Shown piece by piece: positions 51,140 through 60,416 of a DNA stretch of 64,000 bases. Origin of the DNA: Oscillospiraceae bacterium (GTDB taxonomy: Bacteria; Bacillota; Clostridia; Saccharofermentanales; Saccharofermentanaceae). The number at the start of each line of letters is the position of its first letter. Positions within the stretch are counted from its first letter, which is position 1. The stretch lies in assembly GCA_902802325.1 (NCBI GenBank), contig CADCLV010000001.1, positions 59,211 to 123,210 of the forward strand, given 5' to 3'. The position numbers were made by a program, and so were the translations under genes. The notes under the pieces are model-generated. The model saw only the letters and a program-made list of their open reading frames with translations. It was not told the DNA's origin and did no database searches.

Positions 51140-54100
51140 ATGGGCCCGATTATTGCTTTTCTACTCGCAGTCTATTTGCTGTCTCCTATTCCTCTGCTCA
51201 TTTTTCTCATCGCAAGCCGTCACTCTATCCGGCGCATGGAGGAGGATCATGCCCGGAAAGAAGCGTATCATCAATATACCGAAGAACAGTATCGCCGCTA
51301 TGTTTCTCAGCTCCAGAATCAGGTTCGGGAACTGGACCCGCATGCCAGGTTAGGCGTGCTGCAAAAGCCGATTCCTTCTCCTGAAAATGCACATGTCCCT
51401 TCTCCCGTGGCAGAAGTTTTACCTAAAGAAGCCCCCGCGGCCCCAGCTGTTATCCAGGCTCAGCCGATTCCGGAAATGCCGGTCAGACAGGAGCTTCCGG
51501 AGGCTTCTTTCTCTGAATCTTCCAAGGAGAATTCTTTCTCCACGCTGATCCTGGTCGTGGGTGTGGTCCTTCTGGTCCTGGCCTCTATCGGCTTTATCTC
51601 CGCCACCTGGAGTTTCCTCTCCGCCGGCGTCAGAGCAATTTCCCTTCTTTCCTTCAGCGCCATTTTCCTGGGCGCAGGTGTCTTTGCCAAAGCAAAACTG
51701 AAGCTTCCGAACACGAGTATGTCCTTTTATACCATCGGCAGTATCGCTCTTCCGGTAACGATCTTCGGATCGGCCGCTTTCGGTCTTCTCGGAAATACTT
51801 TCACACTGGACTATCCGGCATTTTTCAGCACTTCTTTTCTGGCCTTCTCGTCCTTGATGCTGCTTCTTTTCTTCGGCGGTATCTTCTTCCGAAGCCGCGT
51901 TTTTGCCGCCGGTTCCCTTATCAGTTTGAGCCTTTCGATCCTTTCTGTCGCAGGAATGATCGACTTTCCCTTCTCGCTGGATGTGCTCTTCCTGACTCTT
52001 TTTGCTTCCGGCATCATCTTTCTTGCCCCGAAGACCAGCTCAATATCCGAAACATCCTCTTTTCTTCCATATAGGAAAGTGTATCCGGTATATGCCATCG
52101 TCAACATGTACGTCATGACGCTGGTGGCTCTTTGCCTTTCCGGTTCCAACCGGTTCTCCGGCATTTTCCTTCTTCTTCTGGCTGCGGCTTTTCTCCTTTC
52201 CTCCACACTTCGAAGAAAAAACGGGCTTCTTTGTCTTCCGGCTCTCCTTCTGATCATGGTGGGTATGGCCCAGATCATGGATCTTTCTGGCGGAAACCTT
52301 CTGGTCTTCTCCTGCTGGCTTGTCCTTCAGGGCGTGACATTAACAGCTCTTTCCTATGTTTCTTCTATGAAAAAAGCACTTTCCGGCATATTTCTGGCCG
52401 CTGGTATCGTCTTTCTCATTTTCAGTTCATTTGCCGCCGGCTCTCATATGTTCCGCTCCGATGACTGGTTCTTCCTGGCACTCACTTTCGTTCCCGCCGC
52501 GATCCTGACCTGGCTTTCCTACAAAAAGAAGTGGCCGCTTCTGTTTTCCGGCGCGATCCCTCCGATCTTTATTTTCTTCTTCGGAATCGCCCTGCATACT
52601 GTAGCTCTCATCGGATTTCCGGGAATCGGATCTTCTCAAGAAGTCAAAGGTGCTTTCCCCTCTCTTGCACTCACCTATTCCCAGTACGCACTGATCGGAC
52701 TTTCCATCTCCGGGATCTTGTACATTCTTTTTGAATTGATCCCGCATCACTGTTTCTACACCGGTACATCAAGTCTTATCTTGTACCACATTTGCGTCCT
52801 TTTTAGCACACTGTTCGCCTTTACCCTTGGTAAACGTCCTCTCCCGGCACTGGCTGTCATCACAATTCTTCTGCTTTCCGGTACGCTGTTTCAGGCTAAC
52901 CGCCGGGATTTCAGAAATGTCCGGAACACCTCTCTTACTACTCTACCCGGCTCCATCACTTCGGTCCGCTGGTATTACGCCATCGTCTGGCCGTACTTTC
53001 TTATTCTTTTCTTCACCGTATGTTCTGCCACATCCGCGATTTCTTACTCCACGACAGCCTCTTTCCTCCTGCTCTTCAGTCTGATCTTTTTTCTGTATCC
53101 GGTCCTTTTATATCTTCGCGCCAGAACCAAGGACCCCTCCCGGACTTCCACACCTCAATGGATCTCTATCGTGGTTTCTTCCGGAGTACTGATCTTCCTT
53201 TCCATCGCAAGTATTTTCTATTCGGCCGATACGCATTCCCATCGGGTCATCTGTATTCTGAATCACCTGACTCCGCTTCTGATCCCGATTCTTTTCTTCG
53301 CCTTCCTGATCTTTGACCGCCTTGGTGAAAAGCATTTTCCCGGCGACGGCAAAGGCACTTTCGCCCCGACCCGGTCGCTGATCTATTCTTTGGCGGGTCT
53401 TTCTTCCTTCTCGTTATTCCTGCCTGCAGTTCTGGATATTTTCCCGGTTCTGGGTCTGGATTCCATTTATCTTCGTACTTCCTTTATCCATACCATTCTG
53501 GCACTTCTTTGCGTACTGTACTTTCTGGGAAAGAGATACATTTCTAAATCGAAAATGGATATACTCAAGGACAATAACGACGTTCCGTTCCGCTTCTCAT
53601 TGCTTCTTTGGACATCGGTCGTAAGCTCGATCCTTATATTGTCCTTCCTGTTTTTCAATCCGGATTCCTACTATCCGGTCGTCCCGATCCTTCTGATGCT
53701 CATCGTTACCGGATCTATCCTTCTGACCAAAGATCACCACACCGCCTTCGGAACCATCTTCTCCGTGACCGGCACAGTTCTTTATATTCTGTTTTTCGAC
53801 CACTACATGGGATACCCGGGAAATTGTCCTGTTCTCTTATATGTCTTTCTTCTTCAGCTTCCGGTATTTCTCTACTGCGCACTTCTTTTCCGCTCTTCGG
53901 AAAAAGAAAAGCCTGTCACGAAGGAGCGTTTCTTCTGGGGCGCCCTTCTTTCCCAGATATTCATTTTCCTTAGTGTTCCGCACCTGACCCGTATCCCGAA
54001 CCGGAAGATCGTTCAAGAGGCGATTCAAGTCGGAGATGGTGCCCACTCTACCGGGCGTCTGGACAACTTGTTCCGTTTCTCTTTTTCCATCACCACTTCG

Positions 54101-54661
54101 ACAGTGCTTTTCCTGGCGCTTCTGGGATTTATCGTGCTGGAACTGGTCTACATTTTCAGAATAGAAAAGAAGACATCCCGCCGCCGTGGAACCGGCCTTA
54201 TATTCTTCACTCTTTCCTGGATCTCCTGGATGCCGATCTTATCTCTGCCGTCTCTGGCTGCCTTCTTTGAGGCCGCTTATCTTCTGCCCGGAACCGTATT
54301 TCTTCTTTTCATGAACTGGATCTGCAAGAGGTCCGAATATGACAACGGACCGTCTTCTGTTCCGACGGTCCGCTTTGTCCTTACTTGTATTCAAATGTGG
54401 CTTCTTTCGGCGATCACCATCGCCGTCAACGATTCTTTCAGCCTGATCCTGTTCGGCATTATCAGCTTCCTCATCCTGATCCTGGGTTATGCCCGCCGGA
54501 AAAAGAACTACCTTATTCTGGGTGTAGTCTGTGTCCTCGGCATGGTCGCTTTCATCGCAAACCGGTTATGGGGCAGCATGGCATGGTGGTTCTATCTGTT
54601 CATCACCGGCACCATCCTGGTCAGCATCGCTGTCCGTAACGAGATCAAAAAGCGGAAATGA
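51140..54661 (+). CDS. Very large polytopic membrane protein, function unknown
   Basis: 1173 aa from ATG 51140 (GGAAGGAG). One N-terminal helix (about 3-25), a charged helical and Pro-rich cytosolic part (about 26-135), then about 30 hydrophobic segments to the end, interrupted by short polar loops. The first membrane block (LILVVGVVLLVLASIGFISATW) resembles the DUF2157-type start, and the last residues resemble the same motif (RLWGSMAWWFYLFITGTILV). No catalytic motif seen. Ends 3 nt from convergent kdgK without an evident terminator. Confidence 0.8.
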   Translation: MGPIIAFLLAVYLLSPIPLLIFLIASRHSIRRMEEDHARKEAYHQYTEEQYRRYVSQLQNQVRELDPHARLGVLQKPIPSPENAHVPSPVAEVLPKEAPAAPAVIQAQPIPEMPVRQELPEASFSESSKENSFSTLILVVGVVLLVLASIGFISATWSFLSAGVRAISLLSFSAIFLGAGVFAKAKLKLPNTSMSFYTIGSIALPVTIFGSAAFGLLGNTFTLDYPAFFSTSFLAFSSLMLLLFFGGIFFRSRVFAAGSLISLSLSILSVAGMIDFPFSLDVLFLTLFASGIIFLAPKTSSISETSSFLPYRKVYPVYAIVNMYVMTLVALCLSGSNRFSGIFLLLLAAAFLLSSTLRRKNGLLCLPALLLIMVGMAQIMDLSGGNLLVFSCWLVLQGVTLTALSYVSSMKKALSGIFLAAGIVFLIFSSFAAGSHMFRSDDWFFLALTFVPAAILTWLSYKKKWPLLFSGAIPPIFIFFFGIALHTVALIGFPGIGSSQEVKGAFPSLALTYSQYALIGLSISGILYILFELIPHHCFYTGTSSLILYHICVLFSTLFAFTLGKRPLPALAVITILLLSGTLFQANRRDFRNVRNTSLTTLPGSITSVRWYYAIVWPYFLILFFTVCSATSAISYSTTASFLLLFSLIFFLYPVLLYLRARTKDPSRTSTPQWISIVVSSGVLIFLSIASIFYSADTHSHRVICILNHLTPLLIPILFFAFLIFDRLGEKHFPGDGKGTFAPTRSLIYSLAGLSSFSLFLPAVLDIFPVLGLDSIYLRTSFIHTILALLCVLYFLGKRYISKSKMDILKDNNDVPFRFSLLLWTSVVSSILILSFLFFNPDSYYPVVPILLMLIVTGSILLTKDHHTAFGTIFSVTGTVLYILFFDHYMGYPGNCPVLLYVFLLQLPVFLYCALLFRSSEKEKPVTKERFFWGALLSQIFIFLSVPHLTRIPNRKIVQEAIQVGDGAHSTGRLDNLFRFSFSITTSTVLFLALLGFIVLELVYIFRIEKKTSRRRGTGLIFFTLSWISWMPILSLPSLAAFFEAAYLLPGTVFLLFMNWICKRSEYDNGPSSVPTVRFVLTCIQMWLLSAITIAVNDSFSLILFGIISFLILILGYARRKKNYLILGVVCVLGMVAFIANRLWGSMAWWFYLFITGTILVSIAVRNEIKKRK

Positions 54662-54664
54662 TCT

Positions 54665-55690
54665 TTATCTGACTACCCGTCCGGATCCGTCTCCACCCAT
54701 AAGGGTCTCGACTTCCTTGACCGTCACGCGGTTAAAGTCACCTGGAATGGAGTGCTTGAGGCAGCTGGCCGCCACGGCAAACTCCAGTGCTTTTTTATCG
54801 GAATCATAAGTGCGAAGGCCATAGATCAATCCGGCGCCGAAAGAATCTCCGCCGCCCACACGGTCCACGATATCCCGGATCTCATAGTGACGGCTGACAT
54901 AGAATTCTTCACCGTTATAGATGCAGGCTGCCCATCCGTTGTGATCCGCACTATGGCTCTCACGAAGGGTCACCGCTACCTTCTTCACATTCGGATAGAC
55001 CTCCATGACCTTCTTGGTCAGGGCCTCATATTTCTTCGTATCCAGGCTTCCCTCTGCCACATCCACATCAATGGTCAGGCCCAGGGACTTCTGGCAGTCT
55101 TCTTCGTTAGCGATCACCACGTCAGTATACTTCGTCATTTCTGACATCACTGTCTTGGCTTCCACGCCGTACTTCCAGAGATTCTTTCTGAAATTCAGAT
55201 CGCAGGACACAGTGATGTTTCTCTTCTTCGCTTCTTTCACAGCCTCCAGTGAAACCTTGGCGGCACTTTCCGAAATTGCCGGTGTAATACCGGTAATATG
55301 GAACCAGTCTACGTCCGAAAAAACACTGTCCCAGTCAAAGTCGGATACTTCCGCACAGGCCATCGTGGATCCGGCGCGGTCATAGATGACCTTACTGGGA
55401 CGCTGGTTGGCACCGGTCTCCAGATAGTAGATGCCAAGTCTCCCTTCTTTTCTGATGATCCGGTCGGTGCCCACACCGAAACGGCGCAGTTCCGAAAGGC
55501 ACTCTTCGCCCAGTGTATGCTCCGGAAGGATCGTGACATATTCTACCGGCATATGAAAATTCGCCAGCGATACGGCCACATTGGCTTCGCCTCCGCCAAA
55601 TGTCGCTTCGAACATCGGGCTTTGCATAAATCTTTCATTTTCTCTTGTTTTCAGGCGGAGCATGATCTCGCCCATTGTCAGTACTTTCAT
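54665..55690 (-). CDS. kdgK: 2-keto-3-deoxygluconate kinase (PfkB family)
   Basis: 341 aa. PfkB/ribokinase fold: [22 protein letters not shown] near the N-terminus and [17 protein letters not shown] (catalytic Asp and anion hole) at about 275-295. Phosphorylates KDG to KDPG. The adjacent KDPG aldolase gene and divergent uxaC define the substrate. 30 nt downstream of kdgA with GGAG site. Confidence 0.93.
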   Translation of the reverse strand: MKVLTMGEIMLRLKTRENERFMQSPMFEATFGGGEANVAVSLANFHMPVEYVTILPEHTLGEECLSELRRFGVGTDRIIRKEGRLGIYYLETGANQRPSKVIYDRAGSTMACAEVSDFDWDSVFSDVDWFHITGITPAISESAAKVSLEAVKEAKKRNITVSCDLNFRKNLWKYGVEAKTVMSEMTKYTDVVIANEEDCQKSLGLTIDVDVAEGSLDTKKYEALTKKVMEVYPNVKKVAVTLRESHSADHNGWAACIYNGEEFYVSRHYEIRDIVDRVGGGDSFGAGLIYGLRTYDSDKKALEFAVAASCLKHSIPGDFNRVTVKEVETLMGGDGSGRVVR

Positions 55691-55720
55691 GGCTGTCTCC
55701 TTTTTCGGATCTTCTCCGTC

Positions 55721-56356
55721 TTATTTTCTTGCCTCCGCGATGATCTCTACCGCTTCCCGGCTCAGATTCTCGATTTTTGTGAATTCATGGGCAGAAATAT
55801 CTTTGCCGGTACATACCCAGCTTCCGCCGATGGCCGCAATGCACTTTTCTTTGGCAAATTCACCCAGGTTGTCGGCATTAACGCCGCCGGTGGGCAGGAA
55901 AAGCATGTCACGGAATACGGCAGACAGTGCCTTGATGGCCTTCATGCCGCCATAGACCTGTGCCGGAAAAAACTTCACGACAGAAAGTCCCAGCGCCTTT
56001 GCCTTCATGATCTCAGACGGGGTTACGCAGCCCGGAACCACCGGGATCTTGTTTTCGATGCACCAGGTCACCACTTCTTCAGAAAGACCGGGGGATACGA
56101 TGAAGGAAGCACCAGCTTTCACCGCCTTTTCCGCCTGCTCTTTATTCAGGATCGTGCCGGCGCCCACTACCATGTCCGGTACTTCTTTTGCCACCTGGGA
56201 AATGGCGTCCGCAGCACATGCCGTGCGGAATGTGATCTCCATAAAGCAGATCCCGCCGCCGAGAAGTGCCTTTGCCGTCGGAACCGCATCTTCAACGTTT
56301 TCAATTACGACTACCGGTACGATTCCGCACTTTTTGACCTTTTCCATGAATTCCAT
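55721..56356 (-). CDS. kdgA: KDPG/KHG aldolase
   Basis: 211 aa class I aldolase: catalytic Glu in CFMEITFRT, TILNKEQAEKAVKAGASFIVSPG, Schiff-base Lys in SVVKFFPAQ, and PTGGVN phosphate site. Splits KDPG into pyruvate and glyceraldehyde-3-phosphate. First gene of the kdgA-kdgK unit, divergent from uxaC across a 180-nt region with a strong palindrome. Confidence 0.95.
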   Translation of the reverse strand: MEFMEKVKKCGIVPVVVIENVEDAVPTAKALLGGGICFMEITFRTACAADAISQVAKEVPDMVVGAGTILNKEQAEKAVKAGASFIVSPGLSEEVVTWCIENKIPVVPGCVTPSEIMKAKALGLSVVKFFPAQVYGGMKAIKALSAVFRDMLFLPTGGVNADNLGEFAKEKCIAAIGGSWVCTGKDISAHEFTKIENLSREAVEIIAEARK

Positions 56357-56435
56357 AATACTCGCCTCAGTTCTGTCAGTTTCTTGACTAACATTCTAGC
56401 ATATTTTATAATAAAAATCCATTATTAGTAGACTG

Positions 56436-56460
56436 ATTCCAGACGCCGGGCGTCTGGAAT
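56436..56460. promoter_or_regulatory. 25-nt palindrome, operator candidate for hexuronate genes
   Basis: Perfect arms ATTCCAGACGC / GCGTCTGGAAT around CGG, centred between divergent kdgA and uxaC, 77-80 nt from each start codon. Size and position fit a dimeric repressor. Not a terminator: no T-run and no gene ends here. Confidence 0.7.
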
Positions 56461-56536
56461 TCTGTTATCATGAAAAGAGACATTTCCCCTCGCCGGTATT
56501 CCTTTCCGGCATTGACATGTAACAAGGAGGCATCTC

Positions 56537-57946
56537 ATGGCCACACTGATCAGAAATCAATTCCTGCTTTCTTCCCCCACTGCCGAGCGTCTTTACTACG
56601 ACTTTGCGCAGAATTGTCCGATCATCGACTATCACTGTCATATCGATCCCAAGGACATTGCGGAGAACATCTCCTACAATAACCTTACCGAACTCTGGCT
56701 TTCGGGTGACCACTATAAATGGAGACTGATGCGTTCAGCCGGTATCGATGAAAAATACATCACCGGCGATGCAGATGATTATGAGAAGTTTTATGCCTGG
56801 GTCCAGGTCATCGAAGGCGCGGTGGGAAATCCGCTTTATCACTGGACAGCTTTAGAGCTCCTCAGATACTTCGACATCAAAGAGCCCCTGACTACGGATA
56901 ATGCCGAGCAGGTCTGGCAGACCACATCCGCCATGCTCACTTCCGGCAATATGCGTGCCCGGGATCTGATCACAAAATCTAATGTGGAACTTCTTTGCAC
57001 CACCGATGATCCTGTCGATGATCTTTCCTATCACCAGATGATCGCTGACGATCTTTCCTTTACCCCCATCGTGCTTCCGGCTTTCCGCCCTGACCGCGCC
57101 CTGGATATCCAGAAAAAAGATTTCCCCGAGTATATACAGAAGCTTTCGGAAGTAAGCGGTACGAAGATCTCCGGATTCAGTGATCTTCTTTCTGCTCTTC
57201 ACAGCCGTCTGGATCTTTTTTCCGAACGTGGCTGCAAGCTTTCCGATCACGGCATGGAAAACTTCGTTTTTGTTCCGGCTTCGGAAGAAGAGACGGATCG
57301 CGTCCTGCGCCTTCGTCTGATGGACAGTGATACTGTATTAAGCTACGAGGAAGAAGCCATCTACAGAAGTGCCCTTCTCATCGCACTGAGCAAGGAATAT
57401 GCCGAACGCGGCTGGGCCATGCAGATCCATTTCGGATGCCGACGGGACAATAATGCGATGGCACTCCGGAATCTTGGCATCAACACCGGCTTTGACACCA
57501 TCGCCGGCGGAAATTTCGTTGCGCCGCTGGCCAACTATATGAGTTATCTGACTGAAATGCACGCGCTGCCGCGCATGATCCTTTACAGCCTCAATCCGAA
57601 TGACGATGCGCTGATCGATACCTTGATCGGATGCTTCCAGGACGGAACGATTCCCATGAAGGTCCAGCATGGTGCTGCATGGTGGTTTAACGATCATCAG
57701 GAAGGTATCCGCCGCCACCTGAAATCACTGGCTTCGCAAAGTTATCTTCCGGGTTTCCTGGGCATGCTGACCGATTCCCGCTGTCTTCTTTCCTATACCC
57801 GTCATGAGTATTTCCGCCGGATCCTTTGCGATTACTTAGGAAGTCTTGTGGAAAGCGGAGAGTATCCGAAAGATATGGAACGGCTCGGCGCCATTACCCG
57901 GAACATCTGTTATCACAATGCCCGGGAGCTCTTCTTCCCGTCATGA
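56537..57946 (+). CDS. uxaC: Glucuronate/galacturonate isomerase
   Basis: 469 aa, full length. Isomerises D-glucuronate to fructuronate and D-galacturonate to tagaturonate. Metal site IIDYHCHID near the N-terminus, MQIHFGCRRDNN and FDTIAGGNF in the core, GAAWWFNDHQEG and YTRHEYFRRILC near the end. SD AAGGAGG 9 nt before ATG. Together with kdgK and kdgA it covers the ends of the Ashwell pathway; the oxidoreductase and dehydratase genes are not in the window. Confidence 0.97.
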   Translation: MATLIRNQFLLSSPTAERLYYDFAQNCPIIDYHCHIDPKDIAENISYNNLTELWLSGDHYKWRLMRSAGIDEKYITGDADDYEKFYAWVQVIEGAVGNPLYHWTALELLRYFDIKEPLTTDNAEQVWQTTSAMLTSGNMRARDLITKSNVELLCTTDDPVDDLSYHQMIADDLSFTPIVLPAFRPDRALDIQKKDFPEYIQKLSEVSGTKISGFSDLLSALHSRLDLFSERGCKLSDHGMENFVFVPASEEETDRVLRLRLMDSDTVLSYEEEAIYRSALLIALSKEYAERGWAMQIHFGCRRDNNAMALRNLGINTGFDTIAGGNFVAPLANYMSYLTEMHALPRMILYSLNPNDDALIDTLIGCFQDGTIPMKVQHGAAWWFNDHQEGIRRHLKSLASQSYLPGFLGMLTDSRCLLSYTRHEYFRRILCDYLGSLVESGEYPKDMERLGAITRNICYHNARELFFPS

Positions 57947-57989
57947 CTTGATTTCTCTTTAGAAAATATAAATAACAAGAAAGTAAAAA

Positions 57990-58034
57990 AAGAACTGTTC
58001 AGTTGGTGAAGGAACCAGCGGACAGTTCTTTTTT
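57990..58034 (+). terminator. Intrinsic terminator of uxaC
   Basis: Stem AAGAACTGT / ACAGTTCTT with inner TTGGT/ACCAG pairing, then TTTT. Confidence 0.9.
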
Positions 58035-58081
58035 CCGAAAAATGAAAAAGCGGCTTTCTAAAAAAAGTGGGAGAGAAAAAA

Positions 58082-58273
58082 TTAGAAAACCTGGGCAGTT
58101 ACGTATTCAATGGCGCTCTGATGCTCGTTCATCTTAGAAGTTGCCGCCTTTGCCTTACCAAGGTAAGCAGCAACACTATAATACACGACTACAGCCAAAA
58201 TTATACAGATAGCGATTACCAGAACCATCTCAATAAGTGTGAAGCCCTTTTTTGTTTTGCTCAATTTAACCAT
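58082..58273 (-). CDS. Orphan type IV prepilin-like protein, 63 aa
   Basis: Class III prepilin signal: basic leader VKLSKTKK, cleavage motif G|FTLIE with the conserved Glu at +5, then a hydrophobic helix of about 20 residues and only about 25 residues after it (ATSKMNEHQSAIEYV). Start ATG 58273 has GGAGGTAAG upstream. No prepilin peptidase, ATPase or other pilin gene lies nearby. Monocistronic with its own promoter. Confidence 0.85.
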   Translation of the reverse strand: MVKLSKTKKGFTLIEMVLVIAICIILAVVVYYSVAAYLGKAKAATSKMNEHQSAIEYVTAQVF

Positions 58274-58320
58274 AACCCTTACCTCCTGGCCATTCACAAA
58301 ACATTCACATTTATGTCACA

Positions 58321-58349
58321 ATTATAAGCCCACTATTAAATAAAAGCAA
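58321..58349 (-). promoter_or_regulatory. Promoter of the prepilin gene
   Basis: On the minus strand TTGCTT (58349-58344), 17-nt spacer, perfect TATAAT (58326-58321). The rest of the 58274-58600 gap is AT-rich and holds the terminator of the binding-protein gene; no further gene seen. Confidence 0.7.
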
Positions 58350-58506
58350 TTACTTTTCAGTAAACATTTAAAAAAATTTCAGTAAATTTGAAAAAAATGT
58401 CTACATTTTGTCAGAAGTTGACACTACAATTCCGCTTATTGTGTCATGTATGTTCCGGCTTTGACATTTTTGTGCCCAAAGCTTCTTCACATTTTGCCAA
58501 AAGAAA

Positions 58507-58544
58507 TGCCAAGACCACCCTTTTTAGGGGGTGGTCCTGGCATG
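58507..58544 (-). terminator. Intrinsic terminator of the sugar ABC operon
   Basis: On the minus strand ATGCCAGGACCACCC / GGGTGGTCTTGGCAT, 15-bp stem with one or two wobbles and a 6-8 nt loop, followed by TTCTTTT. Confidence 0.9.
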
Positions 58545-58600
58545 GAAAACATCCACAATTTGTATATGGGTTATACGATTGTTCCTGTATTATTCAGAAA

Positions 58601-60334
58601 TTAACCCTTGTAAATCTTGTTGTAGAGCTCTACGAGTTCATCAACTCTCTTGCCCTGGCAAGCTGCTACGAAAGCATCCCACTCAGTTGCAATGTCTTTC
58701 TGACCAGTGATGAAGCTCAGTGTCCAGGCGTTTACTTCGTCGATAAGAGGAGTAACGATCAGGTTCAGCTGCTCGTTCTGATCCTCTGTCGGAGCAATAC
58801 CAGGAGCGATCGGAGGTGTCTCACGATTCTTAGCGTTGGACTCTACAAAGTGTCTAACTTCCGGAATGTAGTTATCGGACATTTCTGCCAGAGTATGACC
58901 ATAGTAGAAGTTACCGCAGGCATAACCCCACTTCAGACGGATGTCGGTGTCTTCGTCAGCGCCGCTGATACCCAGACCGCCGCACTTGAAGCCCGGCAGC
59001 AGAGACTTGGTGCCATCATCGTTGAACTTGAAGGTCTCGCCCTCAACGCCCCACTTATAGAGCTGATAAGCTTCGGAAGAATAGAACAGCCAGTCAACGA
59101 AACGTACGAGCTGGATGAAACCATCTTCTCCCAGATCATCAAGAGCCTTCTTAGAAAGCATTACACCATTTTCCAGACGGACGTTACCGGCTGTGGAATA
59201 GTTGAACAGCTTACTTCTCGGCGGGATAGTAGCATAAAGTTCGAAGTTGCCTTCGCCCTGTACATCGGCAATACCCTTTGCCCAAGCAGAATACTGGCTC
59301 TGGTTAACGCTGATGATAACAGTCTTACCATTGTAGAACTGGTTGCAGGCTTCTGTGTCGTCCTGTGTGAAAGTAGCCGGATCAAGGATACCCTCGTTAA
59401 CGAACTTAGCAGCCATTGTCAGGAATTCCTTGTACTCATCGGTCGTCGGGCTGAAGTACCACTCGTCCTTAGCCTGGTCATAGCGCATACCATCGGCAAT
59501 GCCCCAACCAGCGTTTACGTCATAGGTGATACCCATAACCTTCAGAAGGTTACCGCCGTTACCCTGGCCGGACTCACCGCCGCACCACAGGTCGGACCAA
59601 ATGTAATCGGATTCAGAGCACATGCCCTGAGATACCATGTAAGCCTTAACTTTCTTGAGAGCCTCGAGGAGATCTTCCCATGTCCAGGTTGCTTCCATAG
59701 ACTCTACGTCTACGCCTGCTGCATCGAAGATATCCTTACGGATCAGGAAGGTGTAGTTCAGGAGGCACTGCTCCAGCATACCCGGCAGACGATAATACTT
59801 ACCGTTGCTTCTGGTGATGGTACGGATATCCGGTGCCATGTTGTAGGTGTTGTAGAACTCTGTGAAGTTCGGCATGTACTGAACATAGTCGGAAACCGGT
59901 ACGATAGCGCCGCCGTCTACAAATGCACTCTCATCGTAGATCTTCGGGATGATGTACGCGGACTCACCGGCGTTGATGTCCAGTGTGACGTTGTTCATGT
60001 AGTCACCGGAGTCATAGGAGATGATGTCCAGATGTACATTTGTCAGGTCTTCAATCTTCTTGAAGATACCTTCGGTCTTCCATGTGTCTACCATCGGATA
60101 CCAGGAAGCATCACTGAAGAACATGGTGTAGGTGACCGGCTGATCAGCATGGAATGTTTTTCCCAAACCGAACTCATAACCCAGGCTTGCCTCTGTTTCT
60201 GTCGCGCTGGTTTCGATCTTGTCCGGAGCGGTGGTCGTAGGCGCAGTTGTTGTGGTTTCTTTCGAAGCACAAGCTGCAGATCCGAGCATCATCGACGCTA
60301 CCAGCGAAAGACTTACTACTCTTTTCTTATTCAT
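58601..60334 (-). CDS. Extracellular solute-binding lipoprotein of a sugar ABC transporter
   Basis: 577 aa, LplA-type. Signal peptide with lipobox AAC (GSAACASK), Thr/Pro-rich linker (about 25-45), then a large binding domain (PVTYTMFFSDASWYPM, WTWEDLLEALKKV, NGVMLSKKALDDLGEDGFIQLVRFVDWLFYS). Such proteins capture oligosaccharides for LplB/LplC permeases. Last gene of the lplB-lplC-binding protein operon; no ATPase is encoded, so a shared MsmK-type ATPase elsewhere is expected. SD GGAGGAAAA. Confidence 0.92.
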   Translation of the reverse strand: MNKKRVVSLSLVASMMLGSAACASKETTTTAPTTTAPDKIETSATETEASLGYEFGLGKTFHADQPVTYTMFFSDASWYPMVDTWKTEGIFKKIEDLTNVHLDIISYDSGDYMNNVTLDINAGESAYIIPKIYDESAFVDGGAIVPVSDYVQYMPNFTEFYNTYNMAPDIRTITRSNGKYYRLPGMLEQCLLNYTFLIRKDIFDAAGVDVESMEATWTWEDLLEALKKVKAYMVSQGMCSESDYIWSDLWCGGESGQGNGGNLLKVMGITYDVNAGWGIADGMRYDQAKDEWYFSPTTDEYKEFLTMAAKFVNEGILDPATFTQDDTEACNQFYNGKTVIISVNQSQYSAWAKGIADVQGEGNFELYATIPPRSKLFNYSTAGNVRLENGVMLSKKALDDLGEDGFIQLVRFVDWLFYSSEAYQLYKWGVEGETFKFNDDGTKSLLPGFKCGGLGISGADEDTDIRLKWGYACGNFYYGHTLAEMSDNYIPEVRHFVESNAKNRETPPIAPGIAPTEDQNEQLNLIVTPLIDEVNAWTLSFITGQKDIATEWDAFVAACQGKRVDELVELYNKIYKG

Positions 60335-60416
60335 AGTTTTCCTCCTCACATAAAAGTGGATGTTTATTTCTGCTCTGCCCACCCCGGTTTCCTGCCCGAA
60401 GCACGCAGTAACATAC

